Of a DNA stretch of 64,000 nt, positions 1 through 11,868 are shown one piece after another. Position 1 is the stretch's first letter, and each line of letters opens with the position of its first letter. The notes under the pieces are model-generated. The model did no database searches. It was not told the origin of the DNA and was given only the letters and a program-made list of their open reading frames with translations. A program made the translations under genes and the position numbers. The DNA is from Plasmodium relictum (Eukaryota; Apicomplexa; Aconoidasida; Haemosporida; Plasmodiidae). The DNA is taken from NCBI RefSeq assembly GCF_900005765.1, contig NC_041690.1, forward strand, positions 558,001 to 622,000. The letters run 5' to 3'.

Positions 1-2
1 AG

Positions 3-998
3 AATACTGATAGTATAAAAACAAATGCAATTAATTCATATAATAATATTGATCTAAATGTAAATAATAATGATTCATTAAAAAATTTCAATTATACAAT
101 TCCTTTTTTATATATGAATAATTTAAATAATGTTATGGAATATACAAATAACAACAGTATCAATAATAATAATATGACTTTATTACCTCCTTACGCAAAT
201 AAAAACCAAATTAATAATATGTTTTATTTAAATAATCCGGAATGTGTCAACAAATATAATATAAATATGATGAATAATATGATAAAACATTCCAATATAT
301 GCTATGAAAATTTTAAATTAAACGAAAAAAATTGTAATATAATAAATAATTACAATTGTTTTAATATAAATGGATTAATGCCATATAATAACATAAACAA
401 TGATATAAAAAGATATATGAGCCCAGGAAAAAAAAATAACATAAATATATATAATTATAGAATAAATGAGAAAGATAATACAGAAGTAACTAATGAATTA
501 ATTGATTTGAATCCTAATAACATAATAGACCAATTTAATTATTTAAATAATTATACAAACAATAATTATACAAATGGATGTAATTTCATAAATTTTGATA
601 ACGTTAGAAATAATATGAATATGAATATGTATATGAATATAAATGATTATGGCAAAACCTTTAGTGAAGTAGATCCTAATTCCAATATGCCAATGAAGAA
701 TTATAAAAAAAAAGATAAGATAAAAAAAGAAAAAAAAAATTCTAATGCAAACAAAGAATCTTGCACCTTAAGCACAAGTAAAAAAAAAAGATTTGGGAAT
801 AATGGTCCACCAAGTGCTGAAAAATTAAATGAGTTACTTCACGAGCAAAATTTATCAGTACCACAGATAGCTGCCATTTATGGCGTTCATAGAACAACAG
901 TAGCAAGGTGGTGCCATAATAGAAAAATTATTCAAAAATCTAACCATTACCAAGGAAGAAGAAGAGCTTCTACTAAAATAAATAATAATTATATTTAA
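3..998 (+). CDS. Asn-rich helix-turn-helix protein, 5' end outside the window
   Basis: The frame is open from the first bases of the window, so the ATG at 114 is internal and the true start lies upstream. Most of the product is asparagine-rich low complexity with many Met and Tyr residues. A lysine-rich stretch (about 690-800) leads into the only ordered part, at about 800-940: GPPSAEKLNELL, then a helix-turn-helix unit NLSVPQIAAIYGVHRTTVAR, then WCHNRK, followed by a basic tail with GRRRAS. The HTH resembles those of homeodomain-like, resolvase or Psq-type DNA-binding proteins, so DNA binding is a reasonable inference. It ends tail-to-tail with PPKL. I recall that the P. falciparum gene next to PPKL carries the name EGXP (early gametocyte-enriched phosphoprotein), but cannot confirm this is its ortholog. 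Reading frame is secure; function is uncertain. Confidence 0.75.
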   Translation, partial: NTDSIKTNAINSYNNIDLNVNNNDSLKNFNYTIPFLYMNNLNNVMEYTNNNSINNNNMTLLPPYANKNQINNMFYLNNPECVNKYNINMMNNMIKHSNICYENFKLNEKNCNIINNYNCFNINGLMPYNNINNDIKRYMSPGKKNNINIYNYRINEKDNTEVTNELIDLNPNNIIDQFNYLNNYTNNNYTNGCNFINFDNVRNNMNMNMYMNINDYGKTFSEVDPNSNMPMKNYKKKDKIKKEKKNSNANKESCTLSTSKKKRFGNNGPPSAEKLNELLHEQNLSVPQIAAIYGVHRTTVARWCHNRKIIQKSNHYQGRRRASTKINNNYI

Positions 999-2355
999 AA
1001 AAAATTTTATGCATACTTCACTATCAACATAAAATAATTTCAATATTTATTTATATATCATATTATGATATAAATTAAAATATATATATATATCTCAATA
1101 TTTACTTTATATCACACATTTCCATCATATAAATGTAAAAAAAAAACAAAAAAAAAAATATACATCTACTTTTTATATTAATTTATAAACTATATGAGCT
1201 TAAAAAATAAAATTATTATTTCAATATTCATTTTTATATTACACATTAAAATAAATTTAAAATCAAATACAGAAGTATTTATACTTTTTGCACATAAATA
1301 ATTAGATAATAATTTTTTATTTATTTTTTTTTTCTTTTTTACATCAATTTCTAATAGTTCTACTATTTAAAAGAATTATACCCTGCAGGTAACTATGAAT
1401 TAAATTATAAAAAGAAATCATATAATTAATTTAAGAAGTATAAGCAATGAGGAAAAACCTTAGTTTTACATATAAAATGAACAGTTTAATCTTTATAGGA
1501 ACATATTAATATTAAATGAGAATACAAATTTTGTAATAATAATTCTTAAGTAAATATACTTTATATTCACAATAATAAAGGAAATATATGATTATTGAAT
1601 AATAAAAACTATTAAATTCACTTAATTATAATTCAAAATAAAAAAAAAAATAAAAAGTTTTCTTATTCACATGATAAGATATAAAAATACAAGCAATTCA
1701 AATATTCATATTTCTCTATACAAAAAAAAAAAAAAAATGATTTTTTAATCTTAATTTTTTATTGTATATATATATAATTGTTTTTTTGATTCCATATTTA
1801 ACTTTTTATTATTTCAAGTTATTCTATTTGTAATTTTAGAATTTTTTACATTTTTTTAATAATAGTTTTAAAGTTTTATTGTATTTTTTTAAGTGATAAA
1901 ACAAAAAAAAAAAAAAAAAAACGGATTTAACAAGATATTCATATAAAAAGATATTTACAAAAATACACAACAAAAAAAAAGGAAAAAATTAAAATATTGC
2001 ATTTCAATGCTTGATAATATTTTTTTTTCAAAAAATTATATCCTAAAATAGAACTTAAATTCTTAATGATATTTAAATACTTTAAAAAAAAATCTTCTTA
2101 GCCATTGTATGTTTCATTATTACTGTAATATTATCTTCTAAATTGAAAATATTTATTATTATAAATACATGATTTGCGAATTCTTCCCATATTAATTATC
2201 TAACTATATATTTGGAACACCTTTTAACTTCCATTTAAAAAAAAAAAAAATTCTTACATTGAACAAAATAAAATCCCTCTATTTTCTATCAAATTTTTAA
2301 TTTTACATATATATACATATGAAAATGTATTAAGGATAAAATAAAAAAAAAAGGT
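999..2355. other. Convergent intergenic region
   Basis: A+T-rich spacer between the stop codons of the HTH gene and PPKL, dominated by poly(A)/poly(T) and TA runs. It should hold both 3' UTRs. I see no gene here. An isolated 8-base GC palindrome CCTGCAGG occurs near 1382. Confidence 0.6.
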
Positions 2356-5252
2356 TTATGGGGCACCATAATTTAATTCCCTCATTTTGGGTTGATTTCT
2401 TGGTGGTGTTGGTGGCCTCAATTCAGTCATTTTTGTATCCCTTAAAAAAAATAATAAAAAAAAAATATCTTTTTTTATCTAATTAAATAGAAAATTATAT
2501 GGCATACATATTTTAATTGTCAATACAAACATTTAGTCGCATAAAAAAATAAAATAAGCATATTACATAAAACTTATAAAAATTTATAAAATAATATTAT
2601 AATTTTTTTTTTTACAAATATATATTTCTTTTTTTTTTTAAAGGAAATGTCTTAATATAGATATACACAAGCACTTAATTTTATATTTTTTTTTTTTTTT
2701 TATTTTAATGAATTTTACCATGTATTAAAAAATCGAATTTCATCCTTTGCTGGATAAATGAGTTTTGGTATTACTGTAAGATCTCTTCTAATGAATAATA
2801 ACGCCCCTGCATTTTTATGTGAATTGCAATAATTAGTTGCTGAAAATAATGTTATTAATTTTCCTCCTGCAAATCTTTCGAATCCATCCATTACACATTC
2901 ATGTGCCCGTATAATTAACTGAAGATCATTATCCTCTAAAAATTTATGAACACGATCTGGACCAAATTTAACAATATGACCTGTACCGTCAGGATCTCTT
3001 ATATCATTAGGAATAGTTCCTAATACAGAATCATTATCAGTTGGATCTGACCATAATAGATCAGTAACTTTTTGCTCATTTAAATTTTGTGGAACTTGGG
3101 ATACTATTAAAGGCCTTCTCAATTGTGATATATCTGAAATTTTATGTATTGATTTTCCAATTCCACCATGGATACATAATATTTTTTCTTCTACTATAGC
3201 ACCTATAGGAAGCCACTCAAAAACTTGATTTATCTGTGCCCAGCATGATGCTTTATCCATTATATCCTCCTTTAACCTCCTTTTGCATTCTTCTTGAAAT
3301 CCATATAAACTGTTAATTGCCATATCTTCATGATTTCCTCGTATTAAATGAATTTGCTTTGGATATTTACATTTTAACGCAAAAAGCAAGCAAATAACTT
3401 CTAAACTATTGGAACCTCTATCTACATAATCTCCCAAAAACAAATAATCATTGGAATCAATATCTCCTATTGCATTTAACTTTTCTCCTAAATCTTCCTC
3501 CACAGGGCATTTATATAATTGAAATAATCGCATCAAATCATAATACTGTCCATGTATATCACCATAAATTTTTATTGGTGCCCTTAACTTTAACACCATA
3601 TCTTCTTGCTTGAAAATATCTATAACAATAGAGCATAAAATAGAAATATCAGCCCAAGGAATTATAAAAATAGCATCCGAATTATGATTATATTGTATTT
3701 CAAATTGAGTTATATTAGGATTTAGTAACGTGGTAATAATTTTGTCATAAACAGTATTTTTGAACTCACTAATATAATTAACCGGGGTGCATAGAACTCC
3801 ATTATTAATTTTTCTTCCTTCTTCTTCTAATTTATCAATAGAAATTTTTCTAACTAGTAATGCAAAATCATTTCCAGTCTCTTGAACTGCATGTGCATGT
3901 GCTGCTAATCTAATCTTATTGGACATAGGCCTATTGGATAATCTAAATAAAGAAGATGCAGGAGAATCACACATATTTCTATAAGGAGTATTTTGCATAT
4001 TTGGTAAAGAACTAACTATATTAGAATTATTTTTCAGGTCATATATTTGTTTTGATGTTACATATTGATTATTTGATAAACTCTGTGATTGAGTATTTAT
4101 AATATCTTGACTATTTAAATTATAGGAATTCATATTTCGAAGATCATTACCTTGAAGTTTTATATTTTCATTCGTTAACTGTTTTTGTTTTAAAGATGAC
4201 TGCTTCATGCATTTTTTTTTTTCATTATCTAAGCTATTTAATGAAGTTAAAAGGTTGTAGCATTCAAGACATTCTAATTCATTCGTTGGATATTGTTGAG
4301 TTTGATGACTAAATCCCCCAAAAGTGTAAATTGTAAATTTGTACACCCAAGATATATGTCTAAATTTAGAAATAGGAGGTAGAGTAACCCATTCAATAGT
4401 TTCAGTATTATAAAGAGCAGTTGGCAAAGGAGTGGCACATCCATTATCATTTCTGCCACCCAATATAAACATTTTCGATCCAATAAAAACAGAAGAATGT
4501 TGATAACGTGCTTCAGGAGGAGAGCCTTTTTTAATAGGAGCTTCAACCCAATCCCATCTTCCGTCTCTATGTTGTCTTAATCCCCAAGTGTCATCTAATG
4601 ATTTATTTTCTGAGCTTCTCCCACCAAATATGACAATCATACCTGTAGCTGGCCCCTCTCTACACATATCAGCTGAATGATAAACTCTTTGTGGTGGTAT
4701 TTTGCAGTTATTTGGTATTACAACATTAACCCATTCAAAAGGGGGCATTTCTACATGCATGAACCATACATCATTTAATGTGTGTTGTCCATCATTTCCT
4801 CCAAAAACTATTAAATTAGGTTTGCTGTAAACCATTACGTGACCATATCTTCTACCTGGGGTTACACCTTTTGTAGGAACAATCATCCAAGAATATCTTG
4901 GTTCTCTTCTTAAATCCAATATATATAAGTCGTCTAAGGATAAAGACCCACCACCCGTTGCTCCTCCATAAATAACTAATTGCTGTTCATCTACACAAGC
5001 TGCTGCATGTGCAGCTCTAGCTGTTGGTGTATTTTCTGTTAATAACTTTTTCCATTTATTTTGTATTAAATCGTATATATATATATCATCTGTTATATTA
5101 TATTTTCCTGCATCTCCTACAGCTCCACCAAATATTGCGACTTTATTATTCCCTAAATATGTAGCTGTGTGCCCAAAACGTGGGGCTGGAATATCACCTT
5201 TTTGTTTTTCTTTTCTGCAAACGTTTGTTTCTTTAAATATTCCATTATTCAT
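2356..5252 (-). CDS. PPKL: Kelch-domain Ser/Thr protein phosphatase PPKL
   Basis: Model: complement(join(2356..2440,2719..5252)), 872 residues. Residues about 20-335 are kelch repeats with paired glycines (AIFGGA, VIYGGA, IVFGGN, IVIFGG, FILGG, YTFGG). A linker of low complexity follows. The C-terminal half is a PP1-like metallophosphatase with GDIHGQ near residue 562, GDYVDRG near 605 and RGNHE near 636, plus SATNYC near the end. The large exon runs into a stop after FFNTW, but a GTAAAA donor at 2718 splits the Trp codon. It joins an acceptor at 2441, adding 27 residues that include ELRPPTPPRNQP. This matches the tail known from plant BSU1/BSL phosphatases, which share the kelch-phosphatase layout. 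PPKL in Plasmodium is known to be needed for ookinete shape and motility. The ATG at 5252 begins the ordered region directly; no transit or signal peptide. Confidence 0.95.
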
Positions 5253-6896
5253 TGGTCTAACAAAATATATAGAATTAATTAAAAAAAAAAAAATTCAAAT
5301 AAATTACACAAATGCATATGCTGGTATGTACATGCTCATAAAATTTTAACATAAAAAAAGAAATAAAAATAAATCAAACGAACACTTTTTATCAATAATA
5401 ATTAAAAATATACATTTATATATCTATATATTAAATTAATTTCATATTATAATACTACACCTTTTTTATAATATTTATTTATTTATTTTTTTTTTTTCGC
5501 ATTGCATTAAAATGTCCTACTAATTTATTTCATTTGTGTAGCAACATTTCAAATAAATGATAAAATTTAATGTAATGAAAAAAAAAAAATATTATAATTT
5601 TTAAATTGTTAATATTTTAATAATTTAAAATATATATATATACATATATATATGTATATTATTAAATATGTAAATATAAAAATAAAAACTAGTGTTTAAT
5701 ATATAAACTGTTTTTGTTGCTTCAAATTAAATATGATTTTTTACATGAGTACATATAGGAAAAAAAAATTTCTTTATTATATCTTCTTAAATAAAAGTAT
5801 TTATTTTACATAAATTTTTTTTTTTTTGTTTTTTTTTTTTTCAAATCATTAAAAGATCATATTTAATATGCCTATTAAAAAAAAAAAAAAAAAAAAAAAA
5901 AAGATAAACATAAACATAAACATAAAAAGATGAGTTAGTTAAAATTGCAACAATAAATCTGTATTAGAAATAAAGTTGAAATTTTCTTGTTTTTTAAGAT
6001 AAATAGACAATTAAAAAAAAGAAAAATAATCTAAAAAAGTTTATCATTTATGTAACTCATTTTATATATATATAATTAACTGCGTTTCATTATTTATTTA
6101 ATACTTTTTAATGTTACATATATGAAATAATTTTTTTTTTTAAAATAGAGAAAATTATAATGTATACATTTTTTAATATTTGTTTTTTCATATTTCAGCA
6201 AAATGGAAATTATTTGGAAAAAAAAAATTATGAATACACCGTTTTTTATTATTTTAAATTGCTCACTAGAATAACAAATATACGATGAATTATGTACATT
6301 TGCAAAAATATACCAATTTAGTATTAAAATAAAAAGGAAAGATATTAGAAATGGTTAAAAATAATATGGATTTTTTATGATTAATTTTTAAATAATTCAA
6401 CCTTTTTATTATTTAATAATTTTTTGCTTCATGTTTTTCTGTTATTTTTTAAGTTCTCACCTTTCACTTACTTCTTTTTAACATTTATTGAAAAGAGCAA
6501 GTTATTGCATTTTTATTTGAATTTTTTCATATATGAATTATTATATTTTTTCTATGAGTAAATTTAAAATAGTTAACAATATATTTATTGTTCTAAAGTT
6601 TGCTATTTTATTTTATTTTTTTTATTATATTTTGTATAGTGTCTATCTTAAAGTATATTAATATTTTTAGTAAACTAAAAAAGTTTAAAACTCAGCTATT
6701 AATAATTTTTATAAAGGCAATTATATTTAAACATATTCACATATGAAAAAAAAAATTTTCTACATAATTATCATTTCTTTTACAAAAGATATTATATTTT
6801 TATTGTATCACTTCTTTTTTCTTTTTCCTTAAAAAAACATAGTTTCATTAAATTATAAAAGTATTTTTAAGAATTTTAGAAAATTAGAAAAAGAAA

Positions 6897-6936
<40 letters not shown>

Positions 6937-7668
6937 TTTTAATATTAACTACTTACAACAAAAAAAAGTATTTTTTATACATATATAAATGTATAAAAAT
7001 TAAAATGGATAAGTTAATAGAAATGCATATTTTAAGAATAATTGATACAAACCATAAAAATATGACTCATAATCATTTAAATAAGAAAATAAGGAGTATT
7101 TCTATATGCATATGAATTAGTTCACATTTAAAAATGAATTACAATATTAATTAAAGCTATAATTAAATATAGTATTTCATTTATTTGTAAACGTTTTTCT
7201 ATAAATTTTTAGTATTATTTTTTTTTTCCCTAATCAGACAGTTTATAAGTAATTTTATAGTAAATATATTAAAAAAAAAAAATTAATAAAAATACAATTT
7301 TTACAACAAGTTTAAATTATTATATAATATGATTGTATAAATTATTACTAAATTATAAATCTAATAAAATTTAAAAAAATGTATGATTTCCTTAAAACAA
7401 CACACTAATTTTTTTTTTTAATGAAGTATTTATTTTTATATTTATTATGTAAAAAATATATGAGATATTTGTGTATATACACCTATTTCAAACTAAAAGA
7501 GGAATAAAATGTAATATATTTTGTTAATTTATCTAAAAGAATATAAACTATATATATATTTCCTTGATTAATATTTTTACTTTTGTTTTTTTCTTTTTTC
7601 TTGTATTCATTAATTTGTTGTCTTTGTTTTTTTTTTAGATTAATAATAATAATTTTTTTTTAGAAAAA
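5253..7668. promoter_or_regulatory. Divergent intergenic region (PPKL / secreted gene)
   Basis: About 2.4 kb between two divergent start codons, so both promoters should lie here. It is almost pure A/T with homopolymer runs, an ATAAAC triplet repeat near 5905-5925 and a TA tract at 6899-6933. A palindromic TGTATATACA sits at 7472-7481, about 190 bases before the secreted gene. No coding exon was found on either strand. Confidence 0.5.
6899..6933. repeat. (TA)n microsatellite
   Basis: Uninterrupted alternating A and T over about 35 bases in the intergenic region. Such tracts are common in Plasmodium spacers and vary in length between isolates. Confidence 0.9.
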
Positions 7669-9680
7669 ATGAAATTAACTTTTTTTTTTCTCTTATTTTT
7701 TTTGTTTACTTTATTTAAAAATGCTTGTTCAAAAGAATATTTACCTAATAAGGAAGAAGACAGTTCTATATTTTATTATGGGTTTTTAAATTATATAAAT
7801 AAATATATATATATATATATATATACATAAATTAATTTTTATGTTTTAAATATTTTATAATTGCTTTTATAGATAAAATTTTATTTTTTAAGGTTCATAA
7901 ATAATGAAGAATATCAACATTATATGCCATCTAAATACCCTAATATACAAGGCGATGTAAGATAAAAATATATTTAAATTTTATTTCTTTTTTTTTCTTT
8001 ATCATATTATTAAAATGATTTTCCTTTTATTTCAAGAGGGACATTATTATAATATCATGTTTTAAAGGATATATCATACAGATTAAAAGAGCATTTATAA
8101 TTGATTTAAATGACGAAGGTATAGCTCGTTGTCTATTTGTTGTTTTTTTTTTTTATAATATATTGAATACATAAACTTTTTTTTATAGAATTTATTTATT
8201 TTTTTTTATTATATTAAACATTCTCTACATATAATTAATAGACACATTTGTAAAACAATGCAATTCTATACTTACATTATGCAAATGAGTATTTATCTTA
8301 TATATATTTGCTTATTTTACTATTTCGTTTGAATAGAAAATGATTATACAAAAATGGCACAAAATATCTGTATAAAGAAGGAACAATGCACTGTATAAGA
8401 AAATTTACAAATCATTTGATTTGATAATTCATAAATAGAATTATTTTTTATTTAAGATTGATGTTAGGAAATTTAAAAGAAACACAAATAATAATTCAAT
8501 TGACTTTTCTAGTGAATTGAAAATAGAATACATCTGTATGAGGTTAATAAATTATTTATCTGTCTAAAATTTTTTGATATATAAATATTAATAGGATGGT
8601 TTTTTTTTTTTTTTATTTCTTGTCTATCAGCTCTCAGAAGCCTCTTTACGATGGAAATATTTTTCATCAAGGTGTTACACATAAATACCTCATGTAATTT
8701 TTTTTTTTTTTTCCCCCCTAAATACAATTTAATAATTTTTTTTCTTTTTTTATTTTATTAAATAAAAAAGTGTAAGAAATCAATCTTCAGGTAGGGAGTT
8801 TTTTATATTAAAATTTTGATAATAGCTACAAATATATAAATATTAAAAAATATATTCAAAAAATCCTATTACAGCTTGTGCTCAAAATAATGAAAATGTA
8901 ATCAAATTACCATCCATTTCAAAGGCTATAGAAATATGCACTTTAAATAATTGTAATTATGTTGTTTGGAATAATGAAGAAAAAAAAGCATTTATTTGCA
9001 AAGAACATAATAATGATGTACGAGAAATAAAAAAATAAAAATTCAATAAAATAATAATCTATTAAAATATGATATATATAAAAAATTATATACATATTTT
9101 TTGTCACTAGAATATAATAGAAAAAAAAGATAATGTAACATATATTAACCCTAATTATTTTTACACACATGGATATGCGACATTTTTGAATTACATGTCT
9201 GTATGTGATAATACTATAAAAACTGTTCCTTATAATTTAAGTATGACTAAATCAGTTGACGTTTGTTCACATCTAGATTGCCATTATTTTACAAAAAGTA
9301 ATTAAAAACAAAAAATAAAATAAATATTTTATCATATATACATTTTTCGTTATTTATTAAAACTACAATAGGTTATCCAGGATCAATAAGATCATTAAAT
9401 AACGTTAGGAATGGCAAATCATGGTAAGAAAAAATATAAATTATACTAAATCTAACAAAAAAAAAAAAAAAAAAAAATGATTTTAACATATAGAAAAATA
9501 TAACTTTTATGTTTTTAGGTTTTGCAAAGGGTATTTCAAATGAGAAAATATATGAAATTTCTTAGTCTTTAATTAAAATACAATAATTACATAAAAATAT
9601 TTTTTACATTTTATAGTTTTCCTACGATTATACCAATGGATGGATTTATCACAAGTGTAAAATTAAGCAAATTTACATAA
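7669..9680 (+). CDS. Secreted cysteine-repeat protein, many small exons (one junction unresolved)
   Basis: The start ATG at 7669 opens a signal peptide: MKLT, a Phe/Leu core, then a probable cut near NACSK. Exons I can support: 7669..7781, 7893..7956, 8082..8118 (or from 8037), a short exon from 8242, 8337..8392, 8457..8542, 8631..8693, 8771..8790, 8875..9017, 9111..9297, 9372..9423, 9519..9530, 9617..9680. From 8337 onward every junction is GT..AG and in phase, ending SVKLSKFT and TAA. Two units repeat clearly: KAIEICTLNNCNYVVW and KSVDVCSHLDCHYFTK; a third, MAQNICIKKEQCT, fits the same pattern, suggesting small disulphide modules, perhaps Apple/PAN-like. The exon starting at 8242 can be read in two frames and neither joins both neighbours cleanly, so this is a wrong exon guess, a non-canonical splice, a sequence error or a broken gene. 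Family not recognised. Confidence 0.65.
7803..7826. repeat. (AT)n tract in intron 1 of the secreted gene
   Basis: Short alternating AT run just inside the first intron of the cysteine-repeat gene. It is a simple sequence repeat. Confidence 0.7.
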
Positions 9681-10572
9681 AAGAGAGAGAAAAATATTAT
9701 TATTCACTTATTTATATTTATAAAGTTTCACCTTGTATATGAAATATTGCTAGATCAATTTTTTTTTTCTTATTACATAACAAATTGACTACAAAATACA
9801 TAACTTTTTAAATATTCTAAATATTTTTTAAATAAAATATATGAGAAACTCTTAAAAAATTAGTAGCATTATAATTTATTACTTCTTTATATATGCCATA
9901 ATTTGAGGGCACACAATTTTTTTTAATTTTAATTTTACTTTATAAAAAAATGTTTTCAGAAAATATTACAGTTTAAGTTTCATTTGTTTTAAAATTTAAA
10001 TATGTATATATATATAGATATATGTTTTATAATATATATGCGAATTTTAATGATAATTTTTTTTATTTTTTCCTAATAAAAAAAAAGAAGAAATGTGAAC
10101 TATTTATAAAAGACTAATTCTGCGAAATATTTATTCAGTTAATACATCTAATTTTTATATTAAAATAAGCATATTAAAAAATTATGAATTCCTATTTTTG
10201 AAATAACTAAAAAATGTTTTACTTTCGGTTATGGCACATATTTCAATAAGTATTATATAGGGATATACATGCATAAATATGAATACATATGTTTCTATAT
10301 AAAATAAAATAACAGCGCATATTAAATGCTGCTATTTTATTTTAAATACTATAATTCTTGTGTAAGTTGATAAATATAATACAAAATTCTGCTTTATTAT
10401 ATTTCATTCAACTAATTTAAAATTATTTTTTTTTACAATTTTGTTTATTTTTTTTTATTATCATTAAATTTAAATTTATTTTATAGTTTATTTATTCTTA
10501 AGTTATTCTAATTTTTTTTTTCTTTTTTTTTAATCTCTTAAAAATATTTTTAATCTTTTTTTTTTATATTTT
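9681..10572. other. Convergent intergenic region
   Basis: Spacer between the secreted gene stop and the RPS3 stop, expected to hold both 3' ends. Apart from the inverted repeat at 10301-10343 I see only A/T-rich sequence. Confidence 0.6.
10301..10343. terminator. Imperfect inverted repeat between convergent genes
   Basis: The left arm AAAATAAAATAACAGC (10301-10316) pairs with GCTGCTATTTTATTTT (10328-10343), giving 15 of 16 paired positions with one A/C mismatch and an 11-base loop. It lies between two converging transcripts, so a role in 3'-end formation or transcript separation is possible. A chance palindrome in A/T-rich DNA is the alternative, though the CAGC/GCTG core argues against pure chance. 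Confidence 0.4.
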
Positions 10573-11574
10573 TTATAATTCATCTACCGTATCTGTTTTT
10601 GGTTCTAAAACAGATATATTATCAGGTAATATAGATGGTAACCCTGTTTTTGTATCAATAGCTGTAGGTAACATAATTTTAACTTTTATACCTAAAACAC
10701 CTTGTTTTAATTGTGCTGATCTTGTAGCAGTATTAACAAATCTTTTAGATGGTTCTCCAGTAGAAATCAAATAACCATCACGAAATTTCATACTTTTAGC
10801 TCTTTGTGCCCTTAATTTTCCTGATACAATAACTTCACATCCTTTTGCTCCTGATTCCATTATATGTCTTAATACACCATAACAAGCTCTTCTAACTGCT
10901 AATCCCTTTAATAATTTATATCTTAGAGATTCGGCTTGTGCCATCGCACATAGACCTCTATGTTCAACTCTTTCAGCAAATAATTCCACGCTATTAGTTG
11001 ATTTATTAAAGAATCTTTTTTGAACTAATGATGTTAATTCACGTATTCTTCTACCCTTATCACCAAGTACTTCTCTTGTACGAGTGGCTCTAATTATAAC
11101 CTCAGTTCTAAATAAAACAAAAAAGGAATTGTTTAAATATATGTAAAAAAATTTATTAAATAATAAAAACTTTATAAATATTTTTAGTATTTAAGTCCTA
11201 AGCTAATACTTTAAACATTTAAATATTTTTTATAATAAAATATTCTCTACTAAAATTATAATTTAAATATATATATATATTTGTACCTTATTGGTGTAAC
11301 CCTCACTTCTACACCTGAATATCCATCCTCAGCTAAAATTCGAGCTAAAAATTCATTCAACTCTGCTTGAAAAACACCATCATTGATAAATTTTCTTTTT
11401 TTTGAAATCTGCAAGAAAATGTTGATATTAAATAAATTAACTCAAATAAAATAATTACATTAACTTTATATAATATAAATTTATTTTTATAAAAATATTC
11501 TTAATTTTTTTTGTATATTGTTTTTTTTTTTTTTTTTAATTTTCACATAAATTTTTCTATAATATATAAAATAA

Positions 11575-11647
<73 letters not shown>

Positions 11648-11868
11648 AATCTCGCTTAAAAATGACAAAATGCAAATACATATTAATACTTATTAATCTT
11701 TCAAAACGTTTTTATTTTATTTTTTTTCTTAATTTTTCTTAATAAAGATTTGTATATATAGTAATATTAAATATATTTATAATTTTTTTTTAATAAAAAC
11801 TTCATTTATTTATCAAAATACATATATAAATAATCATATTTTATAATTGGACTTACAGGAGCTGACAT
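10573..11868 (-). CDS. RPS3: 40S ribosomal protein S3 (uS3)
   Basis: Model: complement(join(10573..11107,11287..11408,11857..11868)), 222 residues. Exon 1 codes only MSAP. Exon 2 begins [20 protein letters not shown] and continues through [14 protein letters not shown], and exon 3 carries [13 protein letters not shown], the KH-domain region, and [19 protein letters not shown] and [20 protein letters not shown]. These are near identical to S3 of other eukaryotes. The protein sits at the mRNA entry channel of the small subunit. Splice sites are GTAAGT..AG and GTACAA..AG, both in phase. The length fits the Plasmodium family member as I recall it (about 221). Intron 1 holds a long AT repeat. Coding G+C is higher than in its neighbours, as expected for a highly expressed gene. 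Confidence 0.97.
11580..11643. repeat. (AT)n microsatellite in RPS3 intron 1
   Basis: About 64 bases of uninterrupted TA alternation within the first intron of RPS3. It would be a highly polymorphic marker. Confidence 0.95.

Noticed and set aside
1378-1400. GC-richer patch with CCTGCAGG as a possible tRNA or small RNA
   Set aside because: No cloverleaf pairing, no A/B box and no extended structure; a lone 8-base palindrome.
5167-5349. 60-codon plus-strand frame at the PPKL start
   Set aside because: Antisense of PPKL coding sequence running into its 5' flank.
5880-5903. Long poly(A) tracts here and elsewhere as possible retrotransposon tails
   Set aside because: Homopolymer runs occur throughout all spacers and introns in this genome; no target-site duplication or element body.
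8943-9170. Minus-strand hydrophobic frame
   Set aside because: Opposite strand of well-phased exons of the secreted Cys-repeat gene and of an intron.
11487-11681. Minus-strand frame with a Tyr-Ile repeat
   Set aside because: It is only the (AT)n microsatellite of RPS3 intron 1 read as codons.
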